Program-made: the position numbers and the translations under genes
Source of the DNA: Melieria omissa
Taxonomy: Eukaryota > Arthropoda > Insecta > Diptera > Ulidiidae
Direction: 5' to 3'
Length of the DNA stretch: 64,000 bases
NCBI GenBank assembly: GCA_963971225.1
Contig: OZ020269.1
Location: 79,336,450 to 79,400,449 of the forward strand
Notes under the pieces: model-generated
Told to the model about the DNA's origin: nothing
Databases searched by the model: none
What the model saw: the letters and a program-made list of their open reading frames with translations, nothing else
Shown: positions 29,346-42,700 of the stretch, piece by piece
How the letters are laid out: every line of letters begins with the position of its first letter
Position numbering within the stretch: the first letter of the stretch is position 1

Positions 29346-32300
29346 AGGTGTCTCCGCTTTGCGCGCGCCTTCTCTTTGTCCTTTTTGCCGGAGACACGGT
29401 CCCACTGTCAACTACCACGTCAAGCACCTTTTTCGCCGGAGGTTCCTTTAGTGTTCCCAAGTTGCCTTAAACTGGTTACCGAATATAGGTACTTGTCCTC
29501 TAAATTTGCTGCTAAACAGCGCTCAGAGGGGTTTGATGAGAGACTCTTTTCCCTTTCTCCCCCGAACCCTCTAGTTTCAATTTTTAAAAGGACTTTCATA
29601 CGAAATAAATTTTGGGTTAAGGAGTTAAAAGGGATAGAGGGTATCGAAATGTGTTTTGGAGCAATTATTCAAAGGGAGTGGACTTACATATCTTTAACCT
29701 CACGAAATGAACAGTTGCGCCGATCGCAGTACACTCAGCGGTGCTACAAATATACGCGTCAGTGCTTTTAATTGTTAATCACTCAAACCCGTCAACGGAC
29801 GCAACGCATGCGTCGAATTTGTATTTTCTCGCATTGTCACAAACTGTATTGTTGCCGCCGCTGCTTCTCGCCTGTTGCAAAATGCATGAGGGAGTACAGG
29901 AGGCTGGAGTTGTTTCGCAGTGGCCTCATTTGCATTTCATTGATGTGCAAAAGAACGAATGGACAACGAAAAATCACATTCGCATGTTTACCTTTCCATA
30001 TGTACGTGTTCACAAGTGTATGTGTGTGTGTGTATGTATTCTGCATACGTGTGCAGTCAACTGCACACAGCAATGTTTATATTAAACAGCAGGTATATGT
30101 CAGGCAGAAATCGGTGAGAGCCAAAGAGTATCGGTTTGGTGTTGAAAATTGTTTAAGCTCTCACTGCAGAATACACACAATTTAAAAAGATTTTTTTTGT
30201 TAAATCAAAACTTAGTACAATACTGATTCACATATATACGGCCGAGTTTTTCAGCACGAAACATCACTCAATCCTATAGGTGTTACTTCCCAGTTAAACC
30301 CAGCGAGATTAGGGAAATCTTTGCAGGGAGCCATTCTACAGCCGAAAAGATATCTGTAAAGTAAGCCCACGCATGTCATGCTCCAAGGAGTCGATAGAGC
30401 TAAATACCCTGCCGTTTCAAATAACCTTCATTGCACGGTTTTGAAGCGCTCAAGGAGCTCCAATTAAGTTTTGGTGCGAGTTAAACTTTAATTTTAGTCG
30501 GATATATGTGGTGTAAGTTGTGCAGAGATCTAACGGAGTTAAGTTTTTTTCACCACGTAGAGTTTAAAAATATAGATTTAAAATTGTTTTATTGTCCTTT
30601 TACCACGTTGCTATTTAGTTATAGTTTGGTTAAAATTTAACTGAGCTGAGTGGAGATTTACAGTGATTGCTAACACATCTTGCCAAGCTCTTTAAATAAT
30701 ATATAATTTTTCTACAGCCATGTTAAGCTCTTTTTCATCCTATTACATAAAAGTAATGCATTTATTATTTGTAGATTTGTAATGCAAAACATCCTTTGAG
30801 TTTTCAAAATTATAAACCTTGAAGAAAACCTATAAATCTATTTCATTCTCACAATTTGGGTGACAATAATTGTTGCCGCCTCATTTCAAACGTTGTAGAA
30901 TAGTTATCCGACTGTGTGTGGTTGAATGAAAGGCTCGAAATTTTTATTCAGGCAGATAAACACTGGAACAAATTTATTCAATGGATTGCTATCTGCTATC
31001 TAGCGGGTTTTTTACCGCCCTTAAAAAATCCAAATGCTCCAGGTTAATAATAAAAACACAGTTTTACAACATTTGGTCTCGAATTTCAAGAGTGGGGGTC
31101 CTTCCTTTGTATGTCTACTTAATTTTACCGTCGCACGACGTTGTTATTTCGTCGACTTTAATCACAGCGAATTAAGTGTCGTAATACAAGTAAATTAACT
31201 TTAAATCCATTGCCGATAACTCAAGTGACACACTTGTTGGAATTATTTGTAACTTTTAGAAGAAGTAAGTGGCGAATAAGCGGGTCAAGTCAGCTGCCAG
31301 CGTTTTCAATTGTCTTACACTCGTAACATAATAAAATTTTTATTTGGTACAAAGCGACAAAACATATGCACATATGAATGCATGTACGAGTGTGTGCAAG
31401 TTCAAGCTCACGGGAATGAGTACGTGTGCATTGTTTTCCATTTATGCTCGAGTTTTGCGTAAAAATTACTTTCTTCGTGCACTTAGACGATGTGCAGTGG
31501 AGAAAACCCTGGCCACTCGATGCACCAAATGGAGCAACAACACTTACAGCCAGGATATGGAGATTTTCCAGTTTTACACGACGAACGACTCCCAGTCGAC
31601 GAACAGTCGGAACACACTGCCGTACACATTTACGCAAACGCGTGTGTGCGTTGCTGCTACGTATTTGTATACGTGTGGCGCTGTAATAACAAGTAGCAGT
31701 CAAGAGCCAAGAGCCAAAAGAAAACAATGCACGGAGCAGTGGCAGTGGCTAAACGTTTCTCCATAAGCCGAATGCAATTTTAATGCGGCCTCGGCGTGCA
31801 CGGACGCGTGCAGCTGTCCTGTCGGAGTGCGCTCGGCACGCATGTGTGTGGGTGTGAGGGCGTGTGCGCGCATGCGGCTGGCTGCGACTGTGCGCCAAAC
31901 GGTTGTCGTTCGAAAGCGAATGTGCGAATGCAAAATTTATTGCATGCAAAGCACAAATTAACTGCATGCAAAATGCATTTGTTGACAACAGCAGAAATTG
32001 AAACGATTTTGTCGGAGCAATAATTGATTTGGAGTCCTCGCTCTGCGACCAGCTCCGGACGTGTGAGGGTATGTATGTGTGCGAGAGCAGACTGAAGTGG
32101 AATGTGCACAGAGCAGTTTAAATCAATTTTGTTGTGAATTTCTAATTGATTTGAATGATTTTACGACGAGCCTGGATATTGTTGAGAATTGCCGCAGCAA
32201 CTTCAAATACGCTGGTTCAGGGCGTTGGCTTGCAAGTACATTGAGTCGTATGAGTAATTTCTTCTAACCATTTACGGGAAAGATTCATTCGGAGTACTGT

Positions 32301-32489
32301 CTTGAGTATTAGCCAAAGTTGGAATCATTGTTTAAAATTACCACAGCACACAAAATTGTGTTATACATTATTGAAAGCTATTTGAAAGCTTGTTGTAACA
32401 TCAAATAATTATAGGTTAATTTTATTTAGTAGCACTGAACTACTATGTTTGAAGTTTTAATTTGAACATTGAATTGTTTAGATTTTTAG
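29346..32489. other. non-coding region with GC-richer patches
   Basis: No gene could be supported. Several 60-145 codon frames overlap on both strands at 29376-30185 and 31290-32109 without domains. Short GT/CA runs occur near 30017-30037. The GC-richer patch at 31600-32100 could be host regulatory DNA. Confidence 0.35.
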
Positions 32490-32835
32490 CTGGGGTTTCA
32501 CGTGCAGGCCAACAGGTATTTTGAAGTTATCAAGCAATTCGTCTACTTTGATGTCAGCCAAGAGATACAGCGAAGGTTTACTCTTGCCAACGGTTTCGGT
32601 AGCCAACTGAGTAGCAGAGACCTCTCTCGACCAACGAAGCTTCCAATCAATAGGACGCTTATTGCGCCCGTGCTCCTTTATGGCGTAGGAGAAAGGACAT
32701 TGTTCGAAGAGGGAGAGCGTGTCTTCGGTGGAATGACCAAGTTGAGGAGGCCCTATCATCTCTGGGTGTGGCCAGAGAACTTTTGCGGCAGGCCGTAACT
32801 CGGTAACGGGTTGTTATGGCCGGTTAAGTAAGTAT
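32490..32835 (+). pseudogene. non-LTR retrotransposon (RTE/BovB-like) reverse transcriptase C-terminus
   Basis: The plus-strand frame from 32502 reads FEVIKQFVYFDVSQEIQRRF, then SRDLSRPTKLPINRTLIAPV and LLYG. These match the thumb-proximal part of LINE reverse transcriptases (TKLxIYxTLIxPVLLYGSE). A deletion and frame change then join it to RRGRACLRWNDQVEEALSSL and LLRQAVTR, the usual C-terminal tail, ending near GTTAAGTAAG. The catalytic domain is lost. The C-terminal tail form suggests RTE or a close clade, but the clade is uncertain. Confidence 0.65.
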
Positions 32836-35404
32836 ATACGTATATATCGTACGTATAGTACAGAATATAAATGAGTCGATCAAAACCGACTAAAACGCTT
32901 CTATTTGTTTTTGTTATTATTTTTGTTTACATTCTTGTATTATGTTCATATCTTTGTCTTACTTCTCCCAAAACCTGTTTTATTTTACAGATTCATCGAA
33001 TTTCGAAACCCCCTTTTATATTGTTCTATAATCCCTAAAAATATGCAACAAATAAGCAAAACAATCAAATAAAAGTCGAAGTGCACGAAATTGTCACCGT
33101 TCGCATTCTTTTGTTGCTTTTGTATGCGGCGACGGGTGTTGTTGTTTTGGTTGTTTATTTTTCGATGTCGACGTCAATTCATGATTTGGCTGCGCGCCAA
33201 CTTCCGGCAGCTGCTCGTTGCGACATTGAAAACGGGGATTTGCAGCGGAAAGGCGTGTTAAACCCTTTCAAATTGATTGATTTCTATTAACGTAAAGTCG
33301 CGCCGCAGAGTTTACAAAGCTTCCTTCCCACTCCAACTTAGAAAGCATTCGTAGGCGAGAGAGGCTGATCGATAAGGCCTTAAGTCTTTTGTCGAAATGT
33401 TTCACAATTTTAATTAACATAATCGCTTTAGGCTTGGCACTCGCTTAGGCGTGAGAAGGAAGTCGACAAGAAAAACAAAAACACTGCCTTAAAGCCGAAG
33501 AAGCCTTTCACATCTGTTGCAGCTGTTGGAGAAAGCTTAAAGCTGCTTCTTCCTAAAGCTATAGGAATTCACTTGGCTGGTTGCGGCAAATGAGCCGTGA
33601 AGCGGTTGCCGCACATTTCAACTGTACCTGCACAAGTTTTTAATAAAACTGAAAAACCCAAAATATGCACACACATTCACACATAATCGCACATTTGGCT
33701 GGAGCGTCCACCGAGAAGTGTCGACTGCTGAATGCTGGGCGAATCGTTGCTGATCAGTGAACTGTCTATGAATCTGTCAAAGCAGAAATTGATAACTTTG
33801 CGCACTCAAGCGTTATCAGCACAAACACACCCACACACATCCACACGAACACACGTGCTGGCAATTGAGACACTTGCAATTCGTACACGAGTGTGTGTAT
33901 GTGTGTGTGAATAAGTGTGCTCCACGGCTGTCTGGACCGTGGGGCACGTCACTGCCGCGGCAGTGAGTGCGGCACGGAATACACCGTCCACAACGAAGCC
34001 CGGACCGGGTCAGAGTCGGTATTTAGCAATCAAACATTTCATTTTGACTTGGGCGCAATCAGGTGGAAAAATAGCTTCATGATTACGTAAAGTGAATTGA
34101 ATCGCACCGCATAGCAGCGCACCGAATCGCACAGAATCTGCTCGAATAAGAAATGCACGGAATGACTTTTGGCCATCATCCACTCATTATTGGCCATGAA
34201 CAGTGAATGCGGAAACAGTTTGTGAGTGACCAAGCAAATAGTGCAACAATTTATCAGCAAAGTCGGAACAGTTGGGCGTTTAAACTTAAGATGCTGTCGG
34301 ACTATGCAAGTAAAGTGCTTTAAGAAGTCATTTCCATTCCAGAAAGTAAAACTTGTTCATGCGACCATCGGAAAAAGTACATTCTGCAAGCGCTTCGCGA
34401 CTTTTTGAAATGTATGATACTTCAAAAAGTATAGTGCGACTTTTGTTTTCTGAAACTAAATCACTAATCTCCCCTCGTTGCTGCTGCACAAGTATTTATC
34501 TTTTTGGAATGTGTGAATGATTGTTACCCACAGATAAAGTATATTGATATAAGTATTCCCTTTGTTAGTGTGCCATCTTTTTATGCTTGTTTACATTTTG
34601 TTCAAATATGTTTTGGCTGCCGAAAATGGTAAACTCTGTCTTCTACGCAACGGCGTATTTCGTTTCTGGACACAAAAAACAAACTACTCCTGAGGGACAT
34701 GTGTCAAATTGTGGAAAAACTCGTCTTTCCCGCAAGTCTCTAATCAATTTTGTATACTTTGGATTTACTCCACCGCCATGCCAAAATTGCCTCACCCAAA
34801 TTGTCCTTGGTTTGATTAAAGTATCCTCAATTTCCAGAGCACTAAGCACTCATAGAAAGCAATTTCGTTTTTTAAGCAATCATTGTTTTTTCGTTTTTCA
34901 CGCGCAATAACTCGCCCAACTTTCTTATCGATTAGAAATGTAAGCACAATTTTCGATCGCCTCGCAACAAACAATTCGCAAAATACTTTCAAAAAGTATT
35001 ATGATATAGTTTTAATAGTATAGTTTTAATGAAAGTATAGTTTTTTAGTATAGTTTTAACAAAACTAACATTAATAGTTTAAAATGTTGACATTAATGTA
35101 ATTTGGGAATCATGGTCTGAGAAAGCGAGTGATTAATGGTTGCGTTACGAGTAAATGCCGTAAAGATGTGCCAGGTGTCTAATGTCACGTTTTCTCTTCT
35201 GAAGAGAAATCAGTTCTGATGTGATAAGAAGTACCCATTTGCCATAGCTATCTCAACCCACCCATATGCTCTACAGAAGGTACGTGCTACATACGATAAC
35301 TTCAGAAGTTATTGAGGTATTGAGTTAAAAATTAAACAATCCCTTGTCCTCGGGATCATTCCAAGTAGGGTTTAGTTCGCATTTACATTTATCTTTCTGA
35401 ATAT
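32836..35404. other. non-coding, no gene supported
   Basis: Contains CA/GT-rich runs at 33826-33860 and 33890-33910 and AT-rich stretches. Reading frames are short and lack domains. Confidence 0.35.
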
Positions 35405-35600
35405 TATTCAAAATTGTAAAGTATGGCAAACCTCCAAGTTTGAAAGGAAAATTTCAAATTGCCAAAACCACCGTTCGGATTCGGCGTTAAAACTGTAGGT
35501 CCCCTCCACCCTAGCCCCCCTTTCTAAGTTTGAAATGTCTATTGAAACATATGTTGGAAAAAACAGTGTTGCATACACATTTCAAACGGATGGAATTTTT
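35405..35600 (+). repeat. SINE-related fragment (tail subfamily)
   Basis: Contains ACCGTTCGGATTCGGCGTTA and AAACTGTAGGTC, the core shared with the tRNA-derived SINEs. A tail follows with TTTGAAATGT and TGCATACACATTTCAAA. The minus-strand copy at 42545-42700 has the same core and tail. There is no tRNA-like head. Confidence 0.6.
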
Positions 35601-37531
35601 GGTTTCACAACGGGTCATACGGGCCTAAGTGTGTCTCATATAGAAGCAGCCACTGCAATCAACCAACTAACCAAATAATGAAAAAGGAGCACAGGTGTAC
35701 TCGAATAAGTTTTGGGAAGGGTTCTAAAGCAACTTAACTTTAAAAAGCCACTTTGTTACAGTTCGAAATCGAAAAGTCGTGAACTAAATCTTTAATGTAA
35801 TCACACAACTACACATTTGTACATACGCGATTCTGCTTGGACACGACTACTTAAAGGCCGATTTTATTCAACTTGTTGCATAATTCCCTCAACTTTTTTC
35901 ATACACGATCACCCAGATTGAGTTGAAACTCACATCATATTAAAATGTCCAGAATGCAACTAAGTAAACCAATATTTAGTTACATGTCAGTAAACACTAC
36001 AACATTCCGCACGCGGCCACTGCGCGTTTTAGCTTTTAACAAACAAAAACTGCAAAATTATATGGACTTAACAAATTATCTCAATTTTCCCACACGCAAA
36101 TGTTTAAATGAAAACTATGATCAACTAAATAAGCTCAAAGATGACCGCATTCGTCAAATGCCAAAATTGCGAAAAGACTCTACGCATTGGCCCCATCTCC
36201 CCTGACGGTTTGGTACTTTGCTTGGGTGAATGAGTAATGCCGAATGTAGGGCAAGCGCGTGGTTTGACTTGCTGAAGCCAAGAAGTTATTACACTTTTCT
36301 ATGTATAGTATTGTAGACACGCTTGGCTGACCCTGCCCGCAATTATGAACGAAACGATATCAAATAAAAGGCACATCTATGTAAGCAACACTGAGGCAGT
36401 CTTGAAACGCGATACGATGGGCCAACCATAGCGAAACAGCGCGACACTTAATATATTTTATGGTGCTCGAGTGCTTGCGAAACGAGACGCCGCGCAATCA
36501 TCTTCGATTTGGCAGATGTTTGGATTTTTCGCGTTGTAACTTCAACAGTGGTGTTGTTTGCATCTGCCGTTGTTTGCGCTGAAACTGTCTCATGGCAACG
36601 GGGCGCGTTTGAGTGTCAAGTTCAGCGGCGGCGCGCTGACGTGAGCGCGCGGACAAGCTTGAATGGCTTTCACATTAGCGCCGATTAGGTCGCCACCCAA
36701 TGACTGCGCGCGCTTGTTCGCCTGTTTCGAGCATAATGAAGGCTTTCAATTGCGATTGTGCGAGTACGCGTACGGCGGCTCGCAATGAAACTGCGCGTCG
36801 ATCGGCATATCGGCAGCCATTGATGAGCGTGGAGCCGGCGCGCCGCTAATCTGCCAATTTTCATCTGTCAAGCAAGTGCCGCGCGGCTGCAGCCGCTGGG
36901 GGCCAGTGCGCCCGACTGCCAATCCCCATGATGCCGTTCGAAAAATTTGCTTTCGCTTTCATGAGCGAAAACGTGATCGCGCGCCCGTCGCCGCAGTCGG
37001 GCACCGCTTTTCGCAATCGCTCGACGTCGGCTTTAATCGTTTCAGTATGTCGCTCATATAGCATGTTTTTGTTATTATTTTGATTTAGTGATCGGCAGAG
37101 TTTTTGAATGGCGTCAGCGTTGGCAACCGTCGACGCCAACTGACGTCATATGGCTGGCTCACTGGCAATTTGTGCTACCGTGTCAAGCATCTGTAGACTG
37201 AGCGTTTTATCGGCGGATCTCTGTTCCGCATCCGAGCTACGCGTTCTGGCTTTGGGTTTTCGTGTTGTTCTTATTAGTTCTGTTGCGAATAAAAAAGTTT
37301 TCGAAGTTCGAATTTGATGCCGCCAGCTGTGCGGCCAAGCCGAACATATTTAAACATTGGTTATCTCGACGCGAAGAGTTTGAAATAGTTGCGGTTTGTT
37401 TGTCGACGGATGCAACAGCTCTAGCCGCAAGTTCGCTCAATTCGGAACTGTCGCGAACTATCGCGAACTGTCGTGTCCTTCGTTGTGTTGCGCAGTGTTA
37501 CGTGTGGTTGTCGGTGTCGGATCGAGTAATC
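35601..37531. other. upstream region of the lysyl oxidase gene
   Basis: The DNA becomes GC- and CpG-rich from about 36420 to the Loxl2 start, as expected for a promoter and 5' untranslated region. I could not place the transcription start or a TATA box. The frames at 35945-36205, 36861-37139 and 37237-37440 have no domain. Confidence 0.4.
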
Positions 37532-40239
37532 ATGCCAGGGTTTCGCTGCGGTGTGCTCTGGCGAGTACTTTTCTGGTTGCTCACGCTGCTCGCGGTGCTG
37601 ACTGCGGCTGCGGTCCACCGCACGTTGGAGGAAGCACGTCAAGAACGACAGCGCCTGGTGCAAAAATACATCAAGACACTGAATAAGGAGGAGGGCGCCA
37701 TACGCCTGGTGGGCGGCGAAACCGAATACGAAGGTAGAGAAGGACTAATGATTGCGGAGTTAGTGGTTGGGTTTCAGTTGAAGAATTCGAATCTTGTGTT
37801 GAAAATTTTGCTTGAGTAGCATTGACGATTTAGTACTGGGACCGACTGGCAACCGTAAGGCCGCGTTAATAATCACAAAAATTTTCCAATTTCTATTATA
37901 TTCGTAATCTTAATTGTTAGCACTTGGCGTAAGCTGTGAGAGCAATTCTTTTCTGTACTAAGTGCAAAGACTCAGATTCTCATTGTGTTGCGAAATCCGC
38001 TCACCTTGAAAGAAGCATATTTTCAGGGGCGCCAAAGACAGCAATTTTAAAACGTAAGGCGCAGAGCCTATCAACTGCGATGGAAGGTTGTAACACCAGG
38101 AAGTGTGACTTAGATAGTTTAGATATGTTTGACATATAGAACCAGAACTAGCGAGGACAAAACTTAGTGCTGTTCGTCAACAGCCACATTCGAAATAATA
38201 GTCGAACCAGATACTTCCTAAGTGAAGAGGAAGGACACATGATTTATTCCCATTATAACCACAGATGACTTGACACTCCGGACTGCAGACAAACTAAAGT
38301 TACCACAGCTACTATCGGCACAAAATCCGAGATGTGTCTCTCATTTTTGAATGAAACAGCCGGCAGGACACTTCAAGGCATAAGGATATAAATATGTCTA
38401 AATGTGTAGATTTGGTTAACAGGCTGACAGTTTCTTTGCTCTACTTTCACAACTTTGCATTGTCTTCGCAATTCTCCGCAGGCGTGTCGCTCCAATTTAG
38501 TGAATATTGTTGACATTGGTTCTCTTAATTCTTCTATATCATTTAAAGGAGTGAACGATTTTAGAAGAAACACAGTGGACAAATCCCTGACTTGAAGCTT
38601 AGTTTGTTTCCCCAAAAAAAAATGTGAACAATTTATCAAAGTCTTCTTACGCAAATCTGTTTAATTTCCAGGCAACATTGAGGTTCTTCACAATAACAAA
38701 TGGGGTGCTGTGTGCGACGACGAATGGGACGCTCTGGAAGGGCGCATTGTCTGCAAGCAGCTGGGCTTTCCCGGGTTTAAAAAGGTGACACACAGCAGCT
38801 ATTTTGGCCCGGCACGTCGGCGCTACTGGATCGACAACTTGTTCTGCCAGGGGAACGAGAAGGAGCTCACCGATTGTCATTTTGATGGCTGGGGCACAAA
38901 CGATTGCGAGGCCAACGAAGCGGCCGGCGTGATATGCCAAGCACCGCACTGGCTGGAAAACCGACCCGCTAAGCTGCCAGAGTTCGAATTGCCCAAGTAC
39001 CGCATTCATCACAGCCTGCATGTAGACGTGCGTCTGCGCGGCGGGCGCCGCACCAACGAGGGCCGCGTAGAGGTGCGCTTTGATGGCAGTCGCTGGGGCA
39101 CCATTTGCTCGGATGGCTGGTCGCTACTCGAAGCGAACGTGGTCTGTCGTCAGCTGGGTCTGGGCTATGCTCGCGAAGCGCTCCAAACCGACTTCTTCGG
39201 CGGACTCGACATTTCGGCAGCCCTGCTCAGCGGCACCGAGTGCTACGGTAACGAAACCACTCTGGCGCAATGCCTGCATCACGACCACTTGAAACCGCCA
39301 GCCGGCTGCCATGGCTCCAGAAACCATGTCGCGATGGCGGTGTGCGATCACCTGGCGCCCGATCTGGTGGTGGACTTCTTCGAATTGGAGCGCACCGCGC
39401 ACTTGGAGGATCGCCCCATGGCGCTGATGCAGTGCGCGATGGAGGAGAATTGCGTGGCCAACGAGGCATACGACATACAGCGCGACGATCCCGACTGGCG
39501 CTATGTGACGCGGCGGCTGCTCAAGTTCACCGCCAGCACACTGAACGCCGGCAACACTGACTTTCGGCCGTTCAAGGAGAAGCACCTGTGGGAGTGGCAC
39601 ATGTGTCACATGTAAGTATGGTGCAGTTTATTAAGATTGAATGAAAATATTTGGATTGCAGTAAAAAACTTCTAAAACATATAAGCAGTTAATTTTAAGA
39701 AATTCCGTTTAAACTTAATTTACTTTAAAGTATTTTCTTTTATATTCACAAAGCGAGAGTAATGTTTTAATCGAAACAAATATTCTTGTTTTTTTAAGGC
39801 ACTACCACAGCATGGAAGTTTTTGCCACTTTTGATGTATTCGATCTAGACGGCACCAAAGTGGCGCAAGGACACAAGGCATCCTTCTGTCTGGAGGACAA
39901 CCAATGCTTGCCCGGTGTGCCGAAGAAATACAACTGTGCTAACTTCGGCGACCAAGGTGGGCGTGCAAGTTTTTGAACTTTTATATTTGTTTTGACTAAA
40001 CGCATTTCAACCAATTGACAGGCATTTCTGTGAACTGCTCGGACATTTATCTCTACAACCTCGACTGCCAGTGGGTGGACATTTCGGAGCTGGACACTGG
40101 CGCCTACATACTCAAGATCTCCGTCAATCCCGAGTTCAAGGTATCGGAAATGAGTTTCGACAACAACGCCGCCATTTGCAATTTGCTGTACACGGAAACG
40201 TACGCCCGTGTGGACAACTGCCGACTGGCCAGGCCGTGA
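37532..40239 (+). CDS. lysyl oxidase-like 2 (two SRCR domains), 505 aa, four exons
   Basis: Secreted copper amine oxidase that oxidises peptidyl lysine in extracellular matrix proteins. Exons by splice consensus and phase: 37532-37733, 38672-39611, 39799-39956 and 40022-40239; joined they give exactly 505 codons plus TGA. Residues 1-28 form a signal peptide ([16 protein letters not shown]). SRCR 1 spans about 57-156 and SRCR 2 about 187-292. The LOX domain follows: copper ligands in [12 protein letters not shown] (H380, H382, H384), K407 in [10 protein letters not shown] and Y443 in [11 protein letters not shown] as the likely LTQ cofactor pair. The domain set and length match Drosophila Loxl2 better than the single-SRCR paralogue. 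All introns are GT-AG. It appears intact, the only clear host gene here. Confidence 0.95.
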
Positions 40240-42544
40240 GCGCCCAATGAGAAACGCAAAAACAGCATCAAATCCAGCTGCTTTGACTACTTAGGATTAA
40301 GTTGAATGTAATAACAAAGTGCCAAAACCTTATTTAAATCTATCGCCAACTCAAAACACACTCGCGCAAATGTACCAACACACACTCGCACCTAAATCTG
40401 TATGTTATCATTGAAGAGCAAAATATAAACATGTTCATAGTAGCCATTCAGATAGCGTGCCAGCAGCAATTTGCATTGAAAGCCGTCGCCTGTCATTGCC
40501 ATCACCCACATCACATCGATGTCAGCGCGATGCTAAACTTGAAAATTACTCGAGCGTGCCACGCTAATCGCAACGGTTTTCAGCGCTATCACTGCTGCCG
40601 ACGCGTCGGTTGACATGCTGGGCTACGGTAGGCCAGCCGACCAACGGGCCAGTTGACAGTTGCCGCGACAGGGCGGGTACTATTTGGCAGAACGCAACTT
40701 ATCACGCATGACCGCATATGTTTTGGCTGTTGGCGCGCGAACGATCTACTAAATAGTAGCCGCAATTATTTTTTGCACATCGTGTTGCTAACCACTATCC
40801 GAAACCAAGCATTTCAGCCAACATCTCCGCAAATATCAGTGCATATTTACAATTGAATTAGTCACGCGACTAATAGCCCGATTGGCCAAGTCTAATGAAA
40901 CAGATTGATGTGTCACATTGAATATGCAACACGCGAAGCATTCGGAAATGCACTTAGTCCAATACTAACCCTTTCATGTCCATGGGGGATGTTTGTGTCA
41001 TATGAAACTTTTTGTTTTTTAAATTAAAATAAATAAAGACAGATACAGATAGAAATAAGGACAGATACTATGAGGGCTGAAATTATTACCCAGTCAGTTA
41101 GCTCTTTCAAACCGATGACAAAGTAGTATGTTAGTTCGGTATTATAGGTAGCTGCGCCTCAAAATCTTCGTTTGGTTGTCACTTCTCCGGTTATTGACTT
41201 CTCTTCAAGACAACATGTTACTCTGGTGTGTCTTGTGGTATCACAATGTGTGTCTTTCGGCAAGTCCCATGCTCAGACAGGCACCTTAACCTAACCTAAT
41301 CTGGTATGTAGTCTGGTATGAGATCGGTTGGCTAGAAACCGCTCCCCAGGCACATTAGTCAATGGAATGCTAGAGTTTAACCACTGTTCGGGCATCTCGC
41401 AAAATGGATTATGTGCATTAACCTAATTTGGTTGCGTATGAGATCAGCGATCAGTGCCATGAGTTATTAGAACACATCATTGCCTACTTTTAGCAGGCGA
41501 ACATTCGTTCTTCGTTGATCCAACCGTGGCCTAATCAAACGTACTCTTCTAAAGCCTAAACGATATCACTACTGATGATCGATTGTTAAGCACAAACATG
41601 AGTGACGTCACCAGCGTTAGCACCGAGATCAATGCAGATTTTTCTCTGACCGACTTTTGAGTATCTGCCGGCATATTGGCCAGAATTGCAACGTGAACAA
41701 GGATCCAGCAGACGATGACGTCCGCTTGACTATACAATGATTTTAATAAGTGATAAGGTCTGCTATGTCTTATTACTGCTTATCGATTCCTGCTCCGAAA
41801 TTCTTGCTCTAACATAATTCTGCAGGCGTTTCTTATAACAAAAACTATCTGTCTGTCTGGAACACTCAACAAAGATCTGGAAATACAGATCCTATTTTGA
41901 CAGTCAGATCTACAGTAAAGTGAAGTTTACTTTTCAAAGTGTCTTAGGTGTAAATTTGCTATCTTAGCAATTTTTGAGTTTTCGCAATGTTTTCGAAAGC
42001 AGTTGTAGCGACAGTTGATGATTTGAGTGTCGTAAACTGCAGCACTAATATGACAAATCTAGCCAAATCTCAGGAAAGTACAGTGTCTGGTGATACGTTC
42101 GACTCACCGTATTTCAAACTTTGAAACTACTAGTTTAATTGAAATCAACTGAAAAGTTATTATGCGAAACTCGAACACTCAACAAACAGTTACAAACCAA
42201 TCTCTTAAATCCAAAGGCACTCTGAGCCATTGAACCATGGTGCAGAAACGCCTTTCGACTGCGGAAAATACATCCATACAGCAATACAGTAAACTTTTAA
42301 AAGTTAACTTTGAGAATACTTAAAGAAAAACGAGCATTGAACTTCAAAATATTATTACTACAAAGACACAGTTGAGACCAACACTAATAATTGCTATCTG
42401 GTTTACCAAAGGAATTGATCCAGCCATAGTTAGACGATCCCTCGTCAAATAGCTCAATCGTGTATCATTTTAAACAGTTGAGATGTAGAAATACGATATG
42501 GTATGAACGAAATAGACATTGGCTTGATTTTATTAAAAATCTAT
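40240..42544. other. 3' flank of Loxl2, then non-coding
   Basis: Possible polyadenylation signals are AATAAATAAA at 41028-41037; nearer A-rich sites near 40420 are weaker. From 41040 to 42544 I see no gene. A TTAACCTAACCTAA word lies near 41286. Confidence 0.4.
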
Positions 42545-42700
42545 ATTTTTGAAACGCGTATGCAAAATGTTTTTTTAGCATGTGTTACAACACACACATT
42601 TCAAACGGATGGGGGAGAGGCTTACAGTTTAACGCCGAATCCGAACGAAGGTTGGTAGTTGTCAGTTTTTCTTCCACACTTGGAGGTGGGCAAAAAATTT
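42545..42700 (-). repeat. SINE-related fragment (tail subfamily), minus strand
   Basis: The minus strand reads TTCGTTCGGATTCGGCGTTA, then AACTGTAAGCCTCTCCCCCA and a tail CCGTTTGAAATGTG...TTGCATACGCGTTTCAAA. It aligns with the copy at 35405-35600. Confidence 0.6.

Noticed and set aside
31290..32109. Overlapping 60-145 codon frames on both strands
   Set aside because: No recognisable domain, heavy mutual overlap, His/Thr/Cys-rich text from CA/GT-rich DNA.
36861..37440. Frames upstream of the lysyl oxidase gene
   Set aside because: Located in CpG-rich promoter/5' untranslated DNA, antisense or out of frame with the gene, and without motifs.
39124..39609. 161-codon minus-strand frame over the lysyl oxidase exon
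   Set aside because: Antisense shadow of exon 2.
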